This document shows positions 56,901 to 64,000 of a stretch of 64,000 bases of DNA, one piece after another. Made by a program: the position numbers and the translations under genes. Position 1 is the first letter of the stretch. Every line of letters starts with the position of its first letter. This DNA comes from Mikania micrantha (taxonomy: Eukaryota > Streptophyta > Magnoliopsida > Asterales > Asteraceae), in assembly GCA_009363875.1 (NCBI GenBank), contig CM018683.1, forward strand, positions 41,748,804 to 41,812,803. Reading direction: 5' to 3'. The notes below the pieces were generated by a model. The model made no database searches and was not told the DNA's origin. It saw only the letters and a list, made by a program, of their open reading frames with translations.

Positions 56901-57880
56901 TTCTATATCATGAGTGGTATAATTATTCTCGTGTATTTTCAACTGTCGGGAAGCATAAACGATTACCTTGTCGTTCTGCATTTAGACGCACCTTAGACCT
57001 TGACGAGAAGCATCACAGTACACAGTGAAGTTATCTGTACCTTCCGGTAGTGCAAGTATAGGTGTGTTGCAGAGTTTGTGTTTCAACAATTGGAATGCAT
57101 CCTCCTGTTGGGAACCCCATATAAACGGTTGATTCTTCGGTGTCAATTTTGTTAGTGGCAGGGCTATTTTTGAAAAGTTCTTGATAAATCGGCGATAATA
57201 ACCTGCCAGTTCTAAAAATTGACATATTTCAGTTGGGTTTCGTGGTGTCTCCCATTGTTTCACAGCTTCGATCTTACTGGGATCTACTTGAATGCCGTTT
57301 TCATTCACTACATGTCCAAGAAATTGAACTTCTCGTAACCAAAACTCACACTTTGAGAATTTGGCATATAGTTTCTCTCGTGCTAAAAGTTCTAAGATCA
57401 GTTTCAAGTGTTGAGCATGTTCCTGTTGGTTTCGAGAATAAATGAGAATGTCAGCAATAAACACAATCACAAACTTATCCAGATAAGGTCTACATACTCG
57501 ATTCATCATATCCATGAAAACTGCAGGTTCATTTGTTAATCCAAACGGCATTACTAGAAATTCGTAATGTCTGTTTCGAGTTCTAAAAGCACTTTTAGGA
57601 ACATCATCATCATGAATTCGTAACTGATGATATCCAGATCTTAAATCGATTTTTAAAAAATAAGTAGCACTTTGTAGTTGATCAAACATATCATCTATTC
57701 ATGGCAATGGATACCAGTTTTTGATTGTCAATTTATTGAGTTCCGTGTAGTCAATAAACATCTTGAATGAACCATCCTTCTTTTTCACAAAAATAATTGG
57801 TGCTCCCTAGGGTGAGAAACTAGGTCTGTTAAAACCTTTATCTAATAGTTCCTGTAGTTGACCTAGAAAGCTCTTGCATC
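56901..57880 (-). pseudogene. pol: Element F RT and RNase H fragment
   Basis: Related to B and C. The minus strand reads RT from the linker (near 57880) through FIADILIYS (GCT at 57453-57455), where the first catalytic Asp of the FIDD box is Ala, then to RNase H YCDAS and [17 protein letters not shown], ending abruptly at 56901. Several frameshifts and stops lie near 56980 and 57690-57840. It is truncated and inactive. Confidence 0.85.
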
Positions 57881-58560
57881 TCTGAGGGTGCTAAACGATA
57901 AGTAGCTTTAGCTACAGGTGCTGCACCCGGAATCAAGTCAAAACGAAATTCAACTTGTCTCACTGGGGGTAATCCTGATATATCCTCAGGAAAAACTTTA
58001 GGAAAATCTTTGAACACCGAAATATGTTCGATACGTTTTTGTGAAGAACAGTTCTCGATCACATGTGTTAGAAAAGCCTGACAACCTTTCCGTAAGCATT
58101 TATGAGTTTGCATACAAGATATGATACCAAGTTTTCTACCGTCTTGTTCTCCTTGAACTATCAATGTATTACCTTACGGTAATGGAATACGGATCACCTT
58201 GTTTTGACACAAAACTTCCGCTTGGTTATCAGAAAGCCAGTCCATACCGGCAACGATATCAAAGCTTCCAAGCTCAATGGGAAGTTGATTGATATTGAAA
58301 AGGTGATCATTTAGATTCAAGGAACATCCTTGAATAATACTGTAAGTTTTGATTAACTTGCCATTAGTAAGTTCAACAACATAAGGAGTTTCCAGATCTA
58401 CCGTAGGCAATGAGAGTAATTATGCAAATTCAGGAGAGATGAAACTCTTCTGTGCTCTTGTATCAAACAGAACTGATCCGTATAGGTTATTAAGAAGAAA
58501 CGTACAGGTGACAATGTTCACATCATGCCTCGCCTCGGTTGCACCAATATGAAAAGCTCT
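57838..58560 (-). pseudogene. Element F protease fragment
   Basis: Reads [36 protein letters not shown] and the PR-RT linker in shifting frames, with a break near 58170. The DTGA region near 58460 reads TRAQKSF-like, so the catalytic Asp motif is degraded. Confidence 0.8.
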
Positions 58561-59081
58561 CCCCTAGCTTCATTCCCTTGATTGGTGTTGTTGTTCGGAC
58601 AGTTTTTCATGAAATGGTCGGGAATTCCACACTTGAAGCACGACCGATTTGTTTGAGTGGTTTGTTGTGGTGCTTGGTTTTGCTGACGAGCAAGAAAGAT
58701 ACAGTATCTAGCTTAGTGTCCTACTCGATTACAATTTAGGCAAACAGGACATGGTCTTGTGTGATGATATGGACACTTGTTGCATTTGGGTGCCTGCCAG
58801 TGTAAGCTTTCCTCTCGGGAACAGTTGCACCATAGCTCTTCACCGTTGGTTTGTTCTGACTGGTCTCAATCGGAAATTTGGTTCTGGTCTTACCAAACCA
58901 CTTTCGTTTGGTACCCTTTGATACATTTGAGGTACCGGCCTCACTATGGCCCACCGCCGTCTGAGTTTTTGTGGACTAAGTACCACTCCTTACCGCCTCA
59001 TCGGTAAGCTTAGTGGTCAATAGGAATGTACGTTTGAGAGTGTTAGGTTCAGCTGCAGTCACCATTCCCCGAATCTGGGGA
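58561..59081 (-). pseudogene. gag: Element F gag fragment, cut by LTR E
   Basis: Reads the last zinc knuckles in broken frames, then GTSNVSKGTKRKWFGK and the PQIRGMVTAAEP region. It stops at ACTAG (59082-59086), the target duplication of LTR E, and resumes at 63525. Confidence 0.8.
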
Positions 59082-59086
59082 ACTAG
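59082..59086. repeat. Target-site duplication ACTAG of LTR E
   Basis: Repeated exactly at 63520-63524. Confidence 0.93.
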
Positions 59087-59540
59087 TGTCACACCCCGAG
59101 CCGGCGGGCCGGATCGTGAGTCCCGTCGGGCGGAAGGTTCCCGGGGCGCGATATCGAGAATGATAATTGTGATGATCAGATTGTTTACATAGCATCAATG
59201 TTAAGAATAACTAAAGCACAATGACATTAAACTAGAATTTACAAAGTTAAATTACATTTGTCAACGCTTGATAACTTAAGCAAGTAAATCTAACAAATGA
59301 ATCATAAGTCTACTATCTTGTAACCGTACAAGATCTCAAAAGTGATTCACAGTAGTCAACAAAATATGTGCTTCCCAAACACTACTAGGTCCTCTAACAG
59401 GCATTCTAGCATGCATTCCTGAAACCTTAGCTTAATCCTGTACATCACCTGAGAATGTATGAAAGAAAACAAAGTCAACACAATGGTTGGTGAGTTCATG
59501 TAGTTTAGTTTTTGAAAAATAGCTTTTGCAAACTCCTTTA

Positions 59541-60165
59541 GGTAACAACCTTAACCTCATTAACATCACCTGTAGTATCCAGCTCGGTATGCTTATATAT
59601 AGGGCATACGAAAGGGTCGAGCCTACAACCCGCCCAGTCGCCATCCCACCACATACTAAACCACATATGACATTGTTGTTAATGATAATTAAGCAGTTTA
59701 CCTACCATTCGATTCCACTCCAAAAGGTTAGCCTATTACAAATCGTTTAGGTAACAACCCTAACCTCATTAACATCACTTGTATCATCCAACTCGGTATG
59801 CTTATATATAGGGCATACGAAAGGGTCGAGCCTACAACCCGCCCAGACGCCATCCCACCACATACTAAGCCACATAGGATATTGTTGTTATTGATAACTA
59901 AGCGTCTTACCTATCTTACGGTTTCAGTCCCATTCTAGTTTCAAACATTTCGTTTAGAAGTCTAAAAACATGTATACATTAGCATTTACCCATCTCTTCG
60001 GTAACAACCTTAACCTCATTAACATCACCTGTGTCATCCAACTCGGTATGATTATGTATAGGGCATACGGAAGGGTCGAGCCTACAACCTGCCCAAACGC
60101 CATCACACCACATACTAAGCCACATTGGACATTGCTGTTAATGATAATTAAGCGTATTACCTTCC
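59541..60165. repeat. Three tandem copies of a 200-250 bp unit in LTR E
   Basis: Each unit starts GGTAACAACC(C/T)TAACCTCATT (59541, 59750, 60000) and runs through GGGCATACG(A/G)AAGGGTCGAG, CCATC(C/A)CACCACATACTAA and GACATTG-type words. Confidence 0.9.
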
Positions 60166-60403
60166 ACCCACTTCTGTTTTAGAATTTGATTTCCACAAAT
60201 TGAGATACCTTTGGTTTCCTGAGTTCACCATGCTTACATGATTACTCAAAACACTTGTAGAAATATAATATTAAATGCTTAACTAAATTAATAATTAATC
60301 ATTTAGTTACAACTAAGACAAGATGATTGGGCCTTGTTTGACTCAATCAATTAGACTTAATTGTTGGTGGTTGTCCAAGTGGTACCCTCTCACACGTGGC
60401 CCA

Positions 60404-60680
60404 TATCAGGCATGACCCAAAATGAGTCTACCTGTATGCATCGGGACTTTCATGATTTTCCCATATCAATTTACCTTTAAGGTCTACTGTTTCTGTCGGG
60501 ACTTTAGGTTTTGCCCATATCATATTGACCCTCAGGTCTACTGTACATGCCGGGACTTTAGGATATCCTTTGATTCTTGAACTTATTTGATTTCTTGATT
60601 TCGTTTAATTGTTTTAGTTATGCCCATATAGCTTGACTACGAGAGTCTACTATTTATGACGGGACTTTCCGTGAATTACA
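60404..60680. repeat. Degenerate repeat with GTCTACTGT..CGGGACTTT
   Basis: About four copies of CCCATAT, a variable spacer, GTCTACTRT, five bases, CGGGACTTT, each 60-90 bp. Confidence 0.7.
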
Positions 60681-62104
60681 CGTGGTCTTGATTTACATAC
60701 AACTGACACCCACCTTAGCTTAAACATTAATGATTTCATTAAATATTAATGATCTCATTATTTCATTAATTCACACACAGTTATGATTCCCTTGAGTCTC
60801 CTGATTCTGATGTTTAGCATTCTATGATTTCCACAATGATTATTGATTTTTGAATAGAATCCTGAGTTTTTCTGAACCACACACTGAATTAGATTTCCTT
60901 GAATTTGATTCTTAGCTTTAGTTCTCTTGGTTACACTTTGAGTTTAGATTCTATGAATTCAAACTTGATGGACTAAGTGTTGTTTCAGAGTTTTAAAGTT
61001 AAAGTATTACTCATGAGAGTAATTAATTTATCCTTCAGTTAATTCTGCATAACACATACCTAGGCAGGAGTCTAGGGGTATAAACATGTATATATAACAC
61101 ATACAATAATTAAAAGCATTTACGTAAAACATATTTAAAGAAAAAGTTTTACGCATGCTTCTCAGCCCCGCTTTTGAAAACAAAATGTTTAGAAAAGGGG
61201 CAATGAACTCACCTGTGTTGCCGTGCAAATGAACCACAAAAGATGTGCACGCTCTTTGATTGTTGCCTATGTATCTTTAGCACCTGAGTTATTTTAAGAA
61301 GATTCGTAGAGGATAAGTATTTTTAATAGTCGTATCTAGGGTTTGGTCTTGGTGTGCAACTAAGTGTCCTACGTTACTAACGTGTTTCTAGAATATCATC
61401 TAACTAGTCTAAACTCATTACCCGTTTGTAACCCTTATTCCCACGATTAATTATTACAAGTCTTTAGTTAAAATATTTTTAAGTCAATTCATTTTAGTTA
61501 CACATTTATTTAGAAATAATTTAGTTTAATTTTAACAAAGTTTACAATTTAATTTCTTTTATTAAGAACATAATTAAATTTAAGAAAATGTAATTCACAC
61601 ATGATGGGCTTGGGTTAATCCAATTGAATTAACCTTGGGCCCAAATATTAACCTTTTAATTACCCAATGATTGTTTGATTATCTCCTTGTGTAACTTATT
61701 CTAGATAATTCAAATGAATCATCTATCTTAGTTACATGTTCTTTTGAAATTTCCTCAGGTTTAGTTGATAATTATTAGATCAACATTTGAACCTTTAGGT
61801 TATCATTTTTTGATCCTCATGATTTCCAATATGTTCTGACCCCGAATTTGAAGTTCACAACCCTTGTTTAGCTTTCATAACATGATTTATGCAAAACCTA
61901 TTGCTATTGAAACCCCAACTATCCTTTGTTGATCTTAATCCCATTAGGTAGATATAACCCATGTTTGACCCTTAGGAGTTATGTGTTGGTTTCATATAAA
62001 AGAAACCCTAATAGATTTTCTCATGCACAAACATACACCCTCAACCCTTACATGTTATACATGAATTCCATGCACTTACACACGTTATGACCCCATGCAT
62101 GAAA

Positions 62105-62460
62105 TTGATGGGCCGATCGGTTATCCTTGGGCCGACTGTGTTCCTGCTAAAATGTCCCAGCCGAAAGGGATCTGGCCGAACTAACCTAGCCGATCGACTG
62201 AGTGCTCTGGCCGAATGGAGGTGTGTCGAATGATCCTAGGCCGAATGGGAAACACATGGCCGAACCAAACTAGCCATGCGGCTGAGTAGATGCCCGAATG
62301 AAGGTTTAGGCCGCATGAGGAGCCGAGCGAATGGGTGTATGGCCGAACGAATGAGACTGCTTCGACATCAAGGCCATTCGCCCGATGAGGGTAGCTATTC
62401 GGCCTTTGTGGCCATTCGGCCCTGCTTGTTGCTTGCCCTTCGGCCGGTCGCGGCTGCCAA
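62105..62460. repeat. GGCCGAA-rich block in U3 of LTR E
   Basis: More than a dozen GGCCGAA or near-variants, on the plus strand in the first two thirds and inverted (TTCGGCC) towards the end. GC-rich against an AT-rich LTR. ORFs here are by-products. Confidence 0.65.
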
Positions 62461-63524
62461 CAGGTGCAGCCATGGTTTTCCAACCAAATGGCCATATCCT
62501 GCCATGATGCTTGTTCCTACACTATCTTAGCAAAGTTTTGTAAGGTTCTTAAGATTTGAAAGGGTGTAAGCCGGTTTCTATAGGGGTTCGAACCTAAGGG
62601 TTTGAAAACCCTAAAAAAACGAACTTAGAATCGATTTTTACCTCAAATTAGCCGGATAAAAGCTTAGATCGGTTGTACTTCTATGATCTACAAGTTATAG
62701 TGATCGTTTTGGCACCAAAATCAAACGATTTCGTGAAGATTTGGAGGAGATATGGTGTGAGGTTCTATAGAGAGTGTAGAGAGAGAGAGAGCTCGAAAAT
62801 GGGGGGTGAAATCTGGTTGGAGAAGGAAGAAAATGTTCATTCAAGACCATTTAATGGTCTTTAATCATCCGGGTAAGTTCGGGTTCGTTCGGTTTTGCTC
62901 GGTTTCGCGTACAGTGTCGGTTTCTATCTCGTTTTCGCGGCGAATCGTTATGGTTTTAAAATGTAAAGTTTGTAAACTTATTTTAGGTGGTAATTCATAA
63001 TAAATTAACTAAATATCTTTCATTTATTTTAAATTTTCAGAAATATTAAATTTGTTGTTTAAAATTGAATCGTACAGTCGTCGCGCGTATTCGTTCGAAT
63101 CGTCACCCGTACGAACACGATGATAACTATACTTTTCAATATGGTTTTCTAATTATCGGATATCATTCAGAACTTTAAACCTTCAGATATATTCGTATAG
63201 ATCGTCACCTATACGAATAATCCGTCGATTTAGCATTCAGATAACGACATCCGTGTTGTTTTGTTCCGTAAATCCTCTCATACATTTATACATAATAGAA
63301 TCCTAACTAACAATCACATGATGGTTCGGTATTGCCAGATAATTATCTGACTGATGAACCATGATTCTGAGTTACGTTTCTGCAATGATGTTGAATTAGT
63401 TCTATGATAACATGAAATGATAGTGATAATTGAGTAACAATTAAAATTTGTACTTGATTTACTATTCATGTTACTGTGTAGATCACTGTTCCGATGGCGA
63501 TTCCGGAACTGATGTTACAACTAG

Positions 63525-63647
63525 CCCTTGAATGTACTTCGGAATCAAAGCTGCTTCCATAGGAAACAAATTGGGAATTAAACAAGTGAGTTCATGAAAA
63601 CGATCGGTATAAGCTAAACATTCAGCACCGACCATAGAATGATTGCA
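63525..63647 (-). pseudogene. gag: Element F gag, upstream part
   Basis: Reads MVGAECLAY, FHELTCLIPN and KYIQGLV on the minus strand, joining the PQIRG segment across LTR E. It is cut by the assembly gap. Confidence 0.8.
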
Positions 63648-63747
63648 NNNNNNNNNNNNNNNNNNNNNNNNNNNNNNNNNNNNNNNNNNNNNNNNNNNNN
63701 NNNNNNNNNNNNNNNNNNNNNNNNNNNNNNNNNNNNNNNNNNNNNNN
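63648..63747. other. Assembly gap (100 N)
   Basis: Exactly 100 N, the usual placeholder for a gap of unknown size. The rest of F gag and the left part of the next LTR are presumably inside it. Confidence 0.99.
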
Positions 63748-63842
63748 TGAATATCAGCCTTTGTGTTCTTCTTCAGTTGTTTGTAATGCTGTGAGACTTA
63801 GAGAGTTTTCTGATCAGGCTCATTGGTTCTTTTAGTCCAACA
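63748..63842 (-). repeat. Edge of an LTR, probably Ty1/copia
   Basis: On the minus strand an AGGGGGAGTT polypurine tract (63843-63856 region) is followed by TGTTGGAC, a common copia LTR start. Only about 95 bp are visible before the gap. Confidence 0.6.
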
Positions 63843-63899
63843 AACTCCCCCTGAACCAATGCAGCCAAAAACCTCTAACTTATTTAAGGTCTCACTTAT

Positions 63900-64000
63900 T
63901 TATTCCAGGCAGAAAGAAATGTCTTTTTCTTTGAGATCAGTATCAAAATGACCAATTAAAGTATAAGCCTGATAACCAACAGCTTTCAAAAACTCTAACT
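63900..64000 (-). CDS. Possible C-terminus of a copia pol (partial)
   Basis: An open minus-strand frame enters from the window edge and reads LEFLKAVGYQAYTLIGHFD then TDLKEKDISFCLE to a TAA at 63900-63902, about 45 bases upstream of the polypurine tract. Position fits the end of pol in a Ty1/copia element, but the sequence itself is too short to prove it. Confidence 0.35.
   Translation of the reverse strand, partial: LEFLKAVGYQAYTLIGHFDTDLKEKDISFCLE

Larger units (their letters stand above)
59449..61212 (-). other. Predicted LTR-resident intron (E), expanded
   Basis: Donor ACAG|GTGAGTTCATTG at 61212. Acceptor CATTCTCAG|G ends at 59449, preceded by CAACCATTGTGTTGAC as in A and D. The length of 1764 bp, against about 500 elsewhere, is partly explained by the tandem repeats inside. 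Confidence 0.5.
59087..63519 (-). mobile_element. Solo LTR E (4.4 kb)
   Basis: TGTCACACCCCG..GATGTTACA on the plus strand, 4433 bp, with 5-bp duplications ACTAG. There is no primer site, polypurine tract or coding region inside, so this is a solo LTR left after LTR-LTR recombination. It is unusually long, partly because its intron-like part is expanded. Its minus-strand U3 holds a GGCCGAA-rich block. Confidence 0.85.

Noticed and set aside
62181..62495. 104-codon ORF on the minus strand and 84-codon ORF on the plus strand
   Set aside because: Both lie in the GGCCGAA-rich block, where GC-rich repeats leave all frames open.

Overview
This is plant nuclear DNA made almost entirely of nested LTR retrotransposons. 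The Ty3/gypsy pol proteins (RT, RNase H, integrase with a chromodomain-like tail), the primer sites complementary to initiator tRNA-Met, the AT-rich spacers and the MITE-like elements all fit a large dicot genome. The pol sequences resemble Tekay-type chromoviruses that I associate with Asteraceae; that assignment is from memory and is not proven here. No complete host gene was recognised. The best host trace is one apparent terminal exon at 23071-23173.

Layout. (1) 1-1651: spacer with a tRNA-like relic and a 589-bp long-inverted-repeat element. (2) 1657-22437: element A, minus strand, in the unusual order LTR-internal-LTR-internal-LTR, flanked once by the 5-bp duplication AAAGG. Each internal unit carries an accessory ORF, gag-pro and pol. 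(3) 22443-27605: AT-rich spacer with the exon, microsatellites, and a long-TIR element that contains a small hAT-like insertion. (4) 27606-51160: a three-level nest. Minus-strand LTR D is split by plus-strand element B (29349-50043, TSD TTACT), and B's gag is split by plus-strand element C (34392-44187, TSD AAAAC). (5) 51161-55852: MITE-like debris with arrays of a TTACA..GATGTAA motif. (6) 55853-63647: rearranged LTR pieces and a decayed minus-strand gypsy copy F, whose gag is split by a 4.4-kb solo LTR E (59087-63519, TSD ACTAG). (7) A 100-N gap, then the edge of a minus-strand element that looks like Ty1/copia.

The most interesting signals lie in the retrotransposon leaders. LTRs of A, B, C, D and E each hold a donor-like GTGAGT or GTGCGT and a downstream acceptor-like (T)TNCAG, about 500-540 bp apart in A-D and 1.76 kb in E, suggesting a common intron inside the LTR. 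In A-D, perfect or near-perfect hairpins sit just upstream of the donor. Between the primer site and gag, A and B carry an accessory ORF (acidic/Ser-rich start, Pro-rich middle, coiled coil) and C carries its pseudogene. The middle LTR of A is a clear crossover chimera of the two outer LTRs, while E is a solo LTR, so the window shows both products of LTR-LTR recombination. C and B have young LTRs around badly broken genes, which points to mobilisation in trans. Substitution counts quoted were made by eye and are approximate.
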